The translations under genes and the position numbers were made by a program. Below are positions 11,280 to 21,825 of a stretch of DNA of 64,000 bases, one piece after another; position 1 is the stretch's first letter; every line of letters starts with the position of its first letter. Under the pieces are notes generated by a model. It was not told where the DNA came from and did no database searches. It was given only the letters and a program-made list of their open reading frames with translations. The stretch covers positions 498,501 through 562,500 of the forward strand of contig OY987273.1 of the NCBI GenBank assembly GCA_963920665.1, given 5' to 3'. This DNA comes from Straminergon stramineum (Eukaryota; Streptophyta; Bryopsida; Hypnales; Calliergonaceae).

Positions 11280-13769
11280 TAAGCATGGAAAATAACACAC
11301 ACAAAGATTTTGACAAAAGAACTTAAAGGAAGATGAATCAAAAGTGTTAGTACAAAAACTATAAACATAACAAGCTAGAGGTTTTCCCTAAGCGGCATCG
11401 CCAGTCATAAGGGAAGGATCCTCTAGAGTTAGTGTACAATACTCAAGTCCTAAACAAGGACTTGAATAAACAACAAATATACTAAAGAAAGAGTTAGTAC
11501 AACCAAAATACTATCAAATTTCAACCAAAATCTTCAAAAACAAGTACAAAGACAACATAGAAGACTTGAAGGGACCCCGATGTCCTTCAAGGCTTACAAA
11601 ATAGCAACAAAAGGAGCTTGAAATGCTCCAAAAACACCACGTTTACAACTTTGGCTCAAAAATGCCAAAAGCCCACAATTAATGAACCAACGTGTTTACA
11701 AAGCCAAAATAATGGCTAGAAGGGGTGATTTGAGAGAAGAATGAGTGCCCTTACATACTCTTTTAAGGGCACCTACCTCCTCTCATTTCAACATGGTAAT
11801 CTTATCAATTAGGATTTTCACCCTAATTTACCAATTTTGACTTTTTACGCTGGTCTATTTTCTAACTTTTGGAGACTAACTCCAAATCACAAACGGATTG
11901 CGCCATTAGCTTCAGAAGGCCATTTTTAGTCTAGAGGAACTCCCCACCCCTTTTTCTAACTTCAAAATTTCAACGAAACCTAACGCTAATTTAACATCCA
12001 AAAGGGTTAAAAACCCAACTTTTGGAGTTTGACTTTTTTGAAAAAAGTAACTAGCCTAGGCTCTTAAGTAGGTGTGGGGGAGTAAGAAAAGACCTATCTT
12101 TGACCCCATTCCGCTTTTGTATGCTCCCGATCCATTGGTCAACTCCACTGTAATCTTTAAATTTTGTCAATTGTTGAGGAATCTTGCAAGTTCGGGTTCT
12201 TCTGACTATCGGAATGTCTTGAAACTTGTTGGAGCGTCTTATTAACATAAAAGAAGCTATCCTAATTTTTAGTGAGATTTTACCACCACCTGGAGAATTT
12301 TTAGGAATTTCTCATCGTAGGTTTGGGTAGTTGACCGTCCGGAAAGGCATCTTCTGACTATCAGAAAATTCCGAAACTTTTTGTGGAACCTCCCATGGAA
12401 TCCCACAACACATGTGTAGGCTCATATTTTTACTCTACACATCAGCCTAGGGGAACAAAATCCACCCCCTTATTTAATTATCAATGGCTAGGGAATCTTC
12501 CACACCGATGGGAATCTTGGCAAACCGATTTCGCCGTTGTTTCTCGGGCATGGTTTTAACCCTAAGTCACCTTCCTTGGACCAAAGATTCCTCCATGGTC
12601 CCATCTTGGTATTTTCAACATCTGCAAGCCAATAATTGGGGTTCCGCTATTTCGTCGATGAAATGGGGAAATTGGAACCTATCTTCGGTAACTAACCTAT
12701 GGGCCTCACCAGGGTTCCCTCAACCAATATTAGCCAAGCAATGTCCTTTCTATGTGGGATTTTGAGCCTAGTATGCTCATAACTCGTAATTACCACGATC
12801 GGTTAGGTTCTAACCTATTTACAAGTGAAATTTGAATCTAATTAGTAAAAACTCTCAAAATATGACCAAATACTATATTGGCATGTAACACACCTATTTT
12901 GGTTTTACACTCTTTTGGGGGTTTTTTGTACTATTTTTCACACTTATTTTCACAAAAAAATTAAAAAAAGATAAGTGAGTCCCTGGTGACGAAATAGGGG
13001 CTCACAGTGGCCAACATTGAGTATGCAATTTTTGCATGCAGTTTTTGTATGTGCTGACTATAATACTTCATGGGATTTTTTAACACATTTACCCCCTTTT
13101 CTTTCCATAGGCTTGAAGCTGCCTATTTTTTTTCCAGGCAATTGGGCATCACCCTTGCCTAACCCCCCAAAAATGCACTCACCCCATGCGCCCACTCACC
13201 CATCTACCATGTCCACTTGTCCATTTACCTGCCGGATGGCAACTGGGCAACGTCCAACTGCGTTGCTCGAGTCCGCTGAAACTGGGTGTTTGGCCATTCA
13301 ATTTTTGGACGTGATTTTGTTGCAGACATACGTGCAAGACAACCTTGGTCGTGTCACAAGAAAAATCCACAAAAACAACAAATTATCTCTAGAACCCTCG
13401 AAAACTAGGCTCATTATCCTTGCTATCTCAGCATCGGTGGGTTGGGGTAAAAAAAAATGAATGTGGCAATCCACACTCATGTGGTAGAGACATGGACGTG
13501 TTGCAATTGCCACAAGTCGCCTTTTTGGCCAAAATCTTGACCATGTTTGCTTTGACATTTTTTTAAAAATAGGGCATGTTTTTTAAAAAATTTGTGTGTT
13601 TTTGTCTTGTCAATCTTGGCGGATTTTTCTAGGCATCCATAGTAGACATACTTGATGTTTGATTAAACATTTGGCCACATTTGTGGACTTGTTAAAAAAT
13701 GTGGGATCCTTCTAGTGAATGGTGGAGAAGGAGAAGTGGGCTCTAATAATATAACCGATACTACCTAAT
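11280..13769. other. Non-coding region, probably old LTR-type debris
   Basis: No reading frame resembles a known protein. Text at 12190-12240 (CTTCTGACTATCGGAATGTC) is partly repeated at 12350-12400, which suggests a degraded internal duplication. The style (spaced GC-richer blocks, a run of genic-sounding UTR-like text) recalls LTR sequence. I could not find TG/CA ends, a primer-binding site or a target duplication. Confidence 0.35.
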
Positions 13770-16700
13770 TCTTGTTGAGTAGCAATTGCATCAATTTTTT
13801 GTTCTAACTGAGCTCCTCCTACATCTAGGCTTAGGCGTTCTCCACACACTTCTACGCTTCTTCATACATTGCCATGTTCAAAAGTCATTCCTTTGCCTGC
13901 TTGGCCCTCATCTCCGCGAGTGCAAGCTCACTCTTCTTGTGCATGTCGACAAAGGATTTTGCAGTATGTTGTTGCATGACACTTGTGATTGTATCGCACT
14001 TCCTCTTCTTCTCCAACCTTCTAGAAGTAGTGGGCATTTTTGGTGTGATTGTTGCAAGTGCACTAGAAGAAAATCCTGGTTATTTCAACAAAATTCAATT
14101 TTTTGCCAAAAAATGTAGAAACTATATTGGCTACAATGCAGTTTTCTGAAAAATGCGTTGGCTACAATGTAGTTTCTGAATTTTTTGGTAGAAAATTGAA
14201 TTTTGCATCACCTAGATTTTGTTGTAATCAACACTATTTTCTTCTAGTGGTGGTAGCATGGAAGAAGCCGACGACCAAGATTCGTCCACAGATGGGCAAT
14301 TGGTTGCCATAGAGAAGTCATCGAGATCCCCTCATCATTAAAGTCCCCATCATTGTCATCGAAAACATCATGAACATTCTCTAAGATAGGTACGCGCTTT
14401 CTTCTAGCTTGGCTCCTAGGTGAATCTTGACTAGATCTTAGCTTTCTTTTTGAAGAAGAGGGCGTCGACTACAATCAGGGATATGCAACAAGGTCTACAA
14501 CATTCATTGAATATCCACCGTCGAGAAAATCACTCTTGTCTAGCATTAATGCTTTGGTACAGATTTCCTTCCACCAAGTAGACTCCTTAGATAGATCGGA
14601 AGCATTTACGTCTATGCAATTCATTTGCACAAGTTGATTAAGGAGTCAAATACATGGAAATTGGGAAGAAAACAATTCAACTTGATTCAAGCTAAACAGT
14701 CATGACAATACAACCAATCGATATTAGAAGATTGTTAACACCACAAACAGAAGGAGTCTATAGATTAGCTCGAATCGAGTTGAACATGAAAAGAGTTGCT
14801 TACCATTGTTGCACAAGTGAGCTTTCCTCCTGTGAATCTTAAGAAGAGACACATCCGTTGATTACAAAACTCCTTCACAAGCCATATGTAAAACTCTATC
14901 CTAAGCTTTATATTATAAATCCTATACTTGAGCCCATTGTACACAGGCGGCTTTGTATACCTCGCTGTCTCTGGATAGTTGAATTCATTGGGGATTTTTA
15001 CATAGTGGGCATTTGCAGGGTTTTGGAGGAACATGGGTAGCACCTTCTTTGGTGTCCTCCCAGTCGATAGATCTCCTAGGCGGTCATTCTTTCCTTCAAC
15101 ATAATCTGCGTAGTCGATATTGAAAGTTGTCAACACCTTGTTCATCTCCACAAAACGCTTGCTCTTTCTCGTTAGTACAGATGAAAAACCAAGATGGGAC
15201 TTCTTCCAAAGTGGGTTTCTTCTTTTTTTGCAAGGAACTCATAACCTCTACAAAATATGGATTGTCAATAGTCGACTTTTCCTTGTGGGCAATCCTCGGC
15301 AAATTCCAGAAGTCTAGTACTCCGAGTGACAACCATTTCATGGTCTTTGGAGTCCAAATGTATGTCAGCCAACTAGAGTGGTAGTTTGACTTGATGTCAT
15401 GCATCCAATAGTGGCCTAAAGTTGTGGCTTTGACAAAAGTATTCCTATACTCCAAGAATACCTTAAAAAACTCAATTGCCACTAGACAAAGTTTAGTGAT
15501 TGACTTGTTCTTCAATTTCACTTGCTTTGTAGGTGCAAAGTATGCCTCTCCAGGGTCTATCCAAGATGATGTTCATTGTCACTCTAGTGATGAAGCAATC
15601 TTTCTTGAATGCCTTCCAGTTCTTGACAATGAGTTCGTTCTTTGCATTAAGGAGACAGAGCTCAAGATCGATTTGGTGAAGCTCCTTCTTTACAAGGTGC
15701 TTCCACTTACATCTCTTCGCCCACTCCTTTGTAGTGTAGCAATTGTCCAAAATTGATGATATAGCTTTTACTATCACCTTAAAATATGCTTGCTTGCACT
15801 TCATACCTGATCCATTCAGAATATGCTTCAAAAGTTTCCCGAGTTCATCATAGTTCAAATTGCCCAAAAATTTGAAGAACTCTCAAGTGAGTATGTAGTT
15901 CTCTAGAGTCTAATCTTGCTAAGCATTGAACGACTTCATCGTATTCAAATTAAAGAGCTCTCTATGTGCGGCTCTGGAGATAACATCACTCTAGAGTTTA
16001 TACACATCATCAAGTGCACTAATGATCTTCAATTCATTTACAAGCTTTAGTTTCTCGTTATTGCTCTTTTTCTTGGACAATTTATGGCTTTTGTTTACAT
16101 TGATCATGGAGAATCGAGCATAAATTGCCTTCTCAAATTCTTAAGACACAACCATAACAATGATATGAGAAACTATATTTCAGATCAAATCGACCTAGTT
16201 GACAAATAAAATTGCATCGAGATATAATAGAAGGAAAATATGTGAACATGATAATCCATTTCAGCTCGCATCTAACTAATTCACATACATGGAATTTTAG
16301 ACTATTTTTGTAGTTCTCCATAGTTCATCTAGAAATTGACATTGTCCCCATAGAAGTTGCTTTTTTTGGATTTCTAGGACGGCCCATGGAATGACTGTGC
16401 TCCAAGAATGTTTGTCACCACCAACGGTTGAATTGCTTAGAAGTGGTTCATGTGGTTATAGTAAGTAGAGATGCTTTGAAGCCTCTCTCCATTAGTTGAC
16501 CATATAACGAAGTAGTTCCACTTTTTGAAGTGCTCCGTCAATTCCTCATCTACTCTATTGTCTTCTTGCATCATATATTTGCTCACAACTATACTATGCT
16601 ACCCATTTATGATATAGAACTTCCCCTTGGATTTCTTTCCATTTGGAGGGTTTGACACTAAAATTGACAAGCATAACACACAACATTTGCTTTGTACTCT

Positions 16701-16870
16701 TGTCAGGGATGTTGATGAAGAAGTTCCCCATATTCTTGACCAGTCACTCCTCTTTTGAACAAATGTTGAATGTGGACGGGGCCTCAATAAGTTGGAAGAT
16801 GTCAATCTCCTTCTTATATTCCACCTTGAAGATGTATGCGTCTTCGCATGTTGTCTAAAATCTCTTGTAC
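13770..16870 (-). pseudogene. ParB-like domain gene, unit 1 (degenerate, multi-exon)
   Basis: The minus strand carries a gene homologous along its length to unit 2 (30.2-34.1 kb). First comes a ParB-like N-terminal region: DIFQLIEAPSTFN, then after a frameshift GKFYIING*HSIVVSKYMM at about 16560-16625, where unit 2 has FWMVNSQHSVEASKRM. The stop at 16599-16601 (TAG) replaces the Gln of a GQHS-type motif, CAG to TAG. Next is HFKKWNYFVIWSTNGERLQS, matching unit 2 FKEWDCFLV*NKDYNIIRKI, then TNILGAQ. The central part (15.1-16.1 kb) contains LKIISALDDVYKL, EFFKFLGNLNYDELGKLL and LSLGVLDFWNLPRIAHKE. The C-terminal part (14.76-15.1 kb) contains YNGLKYRIYN and FTGGKLTCATMV. A last basic segment (KRKLRSSQDSPRSQARRKR, 14.4 kb) and a helical one (13.8-14.05 kb) parallel the unit 2 tail. 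Function is unknown; the ParB assignment is by motif only. Confidence 0.5.
14676..14784. repeat. Two palindromes of the TTCAAST family in a unit 1 intron
   Basis: At 14676-14696: left arm TTCAACTTGA, right arm TCAAGCTAAA (imperfect). At 14765-14784: left half TTAGCTCGA, right half TCGAGTTGAA (inner arms CTCGA/TCGAG exact). They lie just downstream of the C-terminal coding block of unit 1. Confidence 0.65.
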
Positions 16871-17758
16871 ATCTCGTTGTTCTGTGTATAATTAGGCCAT
16901 CTTTTAATTACTCAAGACTTTGGAACATTGTCCATTTTGTCTACAAAACGACTTATGCATAACTAACTTCTCTAAGGCTTGATTGCTCTAAAGACTTCTC
17001 CATAGGCCTTTGTCTAGCGGAGGACACTATGAGGCTTTTTCACCACAAGGCAAAGAAACCCCCTAGAGTTGGCCGGCGGGGAGTGTATGGGACACCTACC
17101 TAGATTGCCTTCCAAGCAATGGACTCCTAAATACTTTTTTATCAATTTTTTACCATTAAACTACTCTAAGTGAAATGAGGGCAACACTCTTACACCATCC
17201 TAATATGTACCCTAAAATCCTCCAATGACCCTAGTACCTACTTTGGGAGGTTAGGGCAACCTACTAGGCCTAATTTTGCCTAAAATTAGCCCTTCAGGTA
17301 CCAAATGGGTCAATTTGGTGTCCTGAAATTAAATTCCAGCACACCACAACCACCCCAATTCCTAACTAACTTTCTAAATTGATGCCCAAGACTTCCCTAA
17401 TTCCATAGATCCCATCCCTAACATATTCACCCATTCTTGTTAGGCCAATTAGTTTCTTACTTCAATTTCCTAATCCATATCCTAACCCTAATTCTACCTC
17501 AATTTGGGTAGCGCTTCCACGCTTGCCCTAAAACCCTAAAAAAATCCTCATAGACCCTCTACATATTCATACCCCACAAGAACATTGCATGCAAGTCATA
17601 GAACTATTGCTTCAAGATGGATAAGAAAATATCATATTGTAATGAACATTACATTTGGATTCAGCTGAATCACAAGGAAACAAAAGATGAAATACCCAGA
17701 ATCCACTGCCGCTAGATGGGCAGCAGACCTTGCCCCACTAAAGTGATTGCCCCGGCTT
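16871..17758. other. Spacer with old repeat remnants
   Basis: No gene is recognised apart from a possible minus-strand extension of the tandem repeat coding (down to about 17632). The CCTTCCAAGCAATGGACTC text at 17109 is shared with 9637. Confidence 0.45.
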
Positions 17759-18063
17759 CGTCCTTTCTCGGAATTGGTTGAGACTGGTCTTGTTGGGAAG
17801 CTGACTTTCCCATCTTTTTCCTCTCCAAAATTCACGTTGATTCGCTTCGCCGAACTCCCACAGTTGCTCGCCAAAGTCGTCGGTCTTCCGTGGCGATAGC
17901 GGCTTGACCTCCTCGCACTAAATCGGCCGCTCCATCCTCGTCCTTTCTTGGAATTGGTCGAGACTGGTCATGTTGGAAAGCTGACTTTCTCGTCTCCATC
18001 CTCCCAAAAATTCAGCCCATTCCGCTTTTCCAATCTCCCGCAATCAATCACCAAAGTTGGCAG
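17759..18063 (-). repeat. Tandem duplication of 180 bp (60 codons on the minus strand)
   Basis: CGTCCTTTCTCGGAATTGG at 17759 recurs as CGTCCTTTCTTGGAATTGG at 17939, exactly 180 bp apart, with about 125 bp of clear similarity. Read on the minus strand in one frame, both copies give related peptides: FGEQLWEFGEANQREFW with NKTSLNQFRERTK in one, and FGD*LREIGKAEWAEFL with NMTSLDQFQERTR in the other. A period divisible by three and a shared frame suggest it was once coding. The protein is not recognised. Confidence 0.6.
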
Positions 18064-18284
18064 TCCCCTCCCAAATCCACAAAAACCTAATTCTCTCCAC
18101 TCCAATTTCCATCTGACTTCACTCCCATCAATCCTTCACCACTTTTTCTCACAAAATGGTGACCTACTCGACAAATTGTCCTACTTTAGTTCCCTCATCT
18201 TAATCTCTAGCTTCTCATGCTTTCAAAACGCCCTTCATTACCAAGAATGCTCTCCAACACACATGCACACAAAGTTGGAGAAAT

Positions 18285-18316
18285 TGAGAGAGAGTTGAGA
18301 GAGAGAGAGAGAGAGC
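18285..18316. repeat. (GA)n microsatellite
   Basis: A run of GA dinucleotides, broken once by GTT, follows a pyrimidine-rich segment. Such tracts are common in plant 5' leaders, but no gene follows. Confidence 0.85.
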
Positions 18317-19763
18317 TCCAAACCCTAATTTTGCCTACATCTAACTTCCTAACGGATTAATTTTCTAAACTACTTTCATCCTATACTAATTCACTGTTAA
18401 TCCACTAATTTGGTGCAAACTGTGCCAAATTAGTGCAAATCGCACTAGGTTACTGTAAATCCGCTAATTTAGTGTTCCACCCCCTAAATTACTGTAAAAC
18501 CCTCTAACTTACTGGAAAATCCTATTTTAGTGTTTCTAGTCCTATTTTAGTGTTTTATCCACTACACTAGTGTTTTGGTCATAGTTTTAGTTTAACTAAC
18601 CTCTTTTTTGTTTTTTCTTATTTATTATTTTTGTGGTTTTAATTTACTTTTAGTTTCATTTCCTACTTCTAGTCTTTTGTTTTCATTTTCATTTTTCATT
18701 TTTTGTTTTCATTTTCTCATCATTTTACTGTTAGCCTAATTTGGTTACTCTACCAAATCTTGCTTAACCTCTTTTTAGTTTTAACTTCCCATTTTTTCCC
18801 TAGAATTTCCCCTAATTTCCTCCTAATTGCATTTTCTAGCATCTTGCCCTAACCTCATGAAGTTTCCATTGCTATTTAGCGGAAAACTCCTTAATTGATG
18901 GTTATGGCTTTATTCGGAGTACTAACACTTCCGGATTTGTAAATTCATGCCTAATGTTTATATTTTCAGGTTTTTAAATAGTGAACCAATATGGTGGTTC
19001 ACAGACACTCGTGTACCTTTTTTCATTCTTCGCACAAGCATTTTCTCTAATTGTTTGTTATTTCATTTCCCTCATCTAGCTCGAGATGTAGCCACTTGAT
19101 TCCTCAGAGACACTTGGCTCCTACCTTGGCTCACAATTTCCATGGACATGGATTGAGGTGCACTAATTGCATTTTGCATTTGTAATTTTCCTTTCAATAT
19201 GTTGAAGTCATTAAAGGCCTTATTTGTTAAATTGAGACAAGCTGAGGTCTTATTTTAATTCACATCTATATTTAGAAAAGAAAAGGGTTCATTAAATTGA
19301 GACTATTCAATAAATTGAGACATGAAAATGTCAAAATACATATTTAATTCATTTGCTACTACTTTAAATAGTAGTAAGAACCCACATTAAGCTTTTGAAT
19401 ATTTATATTTCATTAAAAATATATACTTTTAATCATGCAAGATGTCATCAATTGAGGCACTTTTTGAAATTGAGAGGTGTATCTATCAAAGGACAAATTA
19501 ATCTTTAGGTTGTTGATACTAAACTTTAACATGGAAAACATCTTTATCAAAAAAAATTCAAATGAATACCCTTAATGTAAAACATAGGAAAAAAATAAGA
19601 AGAAAAAATATACTGTTAATAGAAATCAACAACTGTTACATAGTGAGACTACCCTAATAAAATTGACAAAATATATTTTTTCAAACACCTCAAAACATGT
19701 AAATACAAAGTCCATTCTACTTCAAATCCTACAATAAAGACTACTTATTTTTCTACAAACTAT
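18317..19763. other. AT-rich spacer with repeated AAATTGAGAC motif
   Basis: No gene is recognised. TAAATTGAGAC or close variants occur near 19235, 19297 and 19314, and CAATTGAGGC near 19450. The first is part of a text shared in reverse complement with 3385-3420. These may be subterminal repeats of the element carrying the DUF7869 gene just upstream. Confidence 0.45.
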
Positions 19764-21330
19764 TCATCCTTCCACCATAGATTCATCATTGTCTGAATTA
19801 GTCGTGAAGGCTTCCATTGATGCTTTAATGATGTCAATTTGTGGCTTTAGAATTGCCACCCTTGGATTTGCCCCTCTTGCATAAGTGGCTTCCAAGCCAT
19901 CATGATATAATCTGTGCTTGACCATGTTGGATTTATTGCTCAATCTTCGCGCCACACATTCCCTTTTTTGTATCCCATCCATCATATGTTTCCATGTTAA
20001 TGTGTGGATCTAAAGTTGGCATCCAATATTCGATTTGGATCATATTCATATGCCGTAGATCCAGATTTGGATTCATAATGGCTCTAGCAAGCCATAATGG
20101 TTTAGAGTCATCATTAGTAGGCCGCACCACGACAAAATAACCTACGAACATATCGTAATTAACACGGCAAGAAGCATGTAGACGATCACGCCTTTGTCCA
20201 ACAAAGGGTGCATCCTCTACATCCCCTTCATGTAGTGTACTATCCCTCCACTTGCAATCTCCTTTGTCATGGATGATCCTTGAAGTTGGCCAAAATCCAT
20301 CCAATAATGTCTCACATGGCTCTTGAGGTGAATCAAGAGCTGTTCGAACACCTTTCCAATAATCTTTTATTGGGTCATTCTTCCTCTTGAATTCTCTAGA
20401 TTGGTCATCGTTTGCCATTCCACTCCACTATGCAATGAAACCATGCAAACCTCTCTTATTCTCATCAAAATAACATATCTTCTTGAGAACTAAAGGTGGT
20501 GGATCATTTCTTGGTACTATTGGATGCTTGTCTTCAATCTCAAACCATAAGCAAATTCCGTTGTCCTTTGGCAACCATTTCTTGTTCGTAAATAGATTCT
20601 TATACTCCTTTAAAGGCCATCCACTGGAATCCATGTAAAACTTGAATTGTTGGGATCTAAAATGTCCTTCCAAAAAATCTCTAACTGTGCCCAAATATCC
20701 ATCTAGAAATCGCTTGAAATCTGGAACTTCTTCAATGAGATGAGGATTGACAGGGGGTGTTTCACAATCCATGAAGGATATTATGAGCCTTGGAAGTGTC
20801 GGATAGTTATTTGTCTTCAATTTAGTGCTCCATCGACCAAAAAGAGTATCAATGTCTTCATGAGTGTGCCCAATAATGAGGAAGTTGATGTACACTTTGC
20901 AAAAAATCCCTTTGTATACAGGCAAGGAACAAAAAGCAAATTCCCATCTATTCTTTTTATTCCCTGATGCATTATCCAACTACAAAGTCAATATTGGTGG
21001 TAGAGGTTGATCTTGGATCAATTCCTTTGGAGGAAAAAGGATGGAGTGCAAGCAAATATCTAACCCCTATAGTACCGCTTTGTTTAATGTAGATTGTGTC
21101 TTCTCTTTAGAAAATAACTTGCATGAGGAATTCTTTGGTGGTTCTTCAACGTCACGCAATAACTTTGCAATGGACCCAATGGTATGATTTGAGTTTGTGG
21201 AAAAAATGTCTAAACCGTAGTGTGCACATCAAATATCCCCATGACCATGAGCAATCATACCCATTATTGCTATACTGGGGTTGACAAAAGCCAACGACTT
21301 AGGCAAAACTGTGTCCAAAAATCAGATGTC
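19764..21330 (-). pseudogene. DUF7869-type transposon-associated protein
   Basis: The best preserved coding block in the window. The minus strand reads LTL*LDNASGNKKNRWEFAF at 20982 downward, then NFLIIGHTHEDIDTLFGRWS, the hallmark of DUF7869. Then comes a second block after one in-frame stop (TAG at about 20425): FVGYFVVVRPTNDDSKPLWL and IQIEYWMPTL, resembling a small SH3/BAH-like fold found at the end of such proteins. The stop at 20980-20982 replaces the Gln of the family motif QLDN (CAG to TAG). The 5' coding (21.0-21.3 kb) is more decayed. The conserved Asp and Glu (LDNA, HTHEDID) suggest an RNase-H-like nuclease, but the biochemical role has not been shown to my knowledge. Frames after 19930 become broken. 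Confidence 0.75.
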
Positions 21331-21825
21331 TAGATGTCGGGACTTGATGGATGCTATGACTCCAAAAGGTAAAAAACCCTACTCAAAAACTTACCATGAG
21401 TAAATGTGGTTTGGCAGACAAGCAGACGGTTGGTGGCACTTAGAAAAGGATGGAAAAAATATATATAACCTCAAAATTCTCTTTACTTTGAAAATTATCA
21501 AATCTATGACAATCATGAAGTTAAAAAGTGTTGCATTATATAGGTATCATGCAATATATCATGCTTTATGCAAAGAATAAAGAACACCATCATTTTGGGG
21601 TTTTTTTTTCTTGGTTTTGCAACCAAGAAAAAGGTAATCATACTTTCAACATCAATAAGAAAACTACAAATGCAATGAAAGCTTCAGACAATCAATTACC
21701 AAAGTGCAATACATACTCAATGTATCATGAGCACCTAAACACCTCAGCCTGCATCCCTTAAATCTCCAAAGCTTGTAATCACTATCTCCTTTTACCTTAG
21801 CCCCACTTTTGTCACATCTAGTTCT

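Noticed and set aside
11290..12990. Complete LTR retrotransposon
   Set aside because: The style is LTR-like, but no TG/CA ends, primer-binding site, target duplication or gag-pol coding was found.
13017..13460. 147-codon plus-strand ORF
   Set aside because: It has no domain, sits in debris and has a composition-driven open frame.
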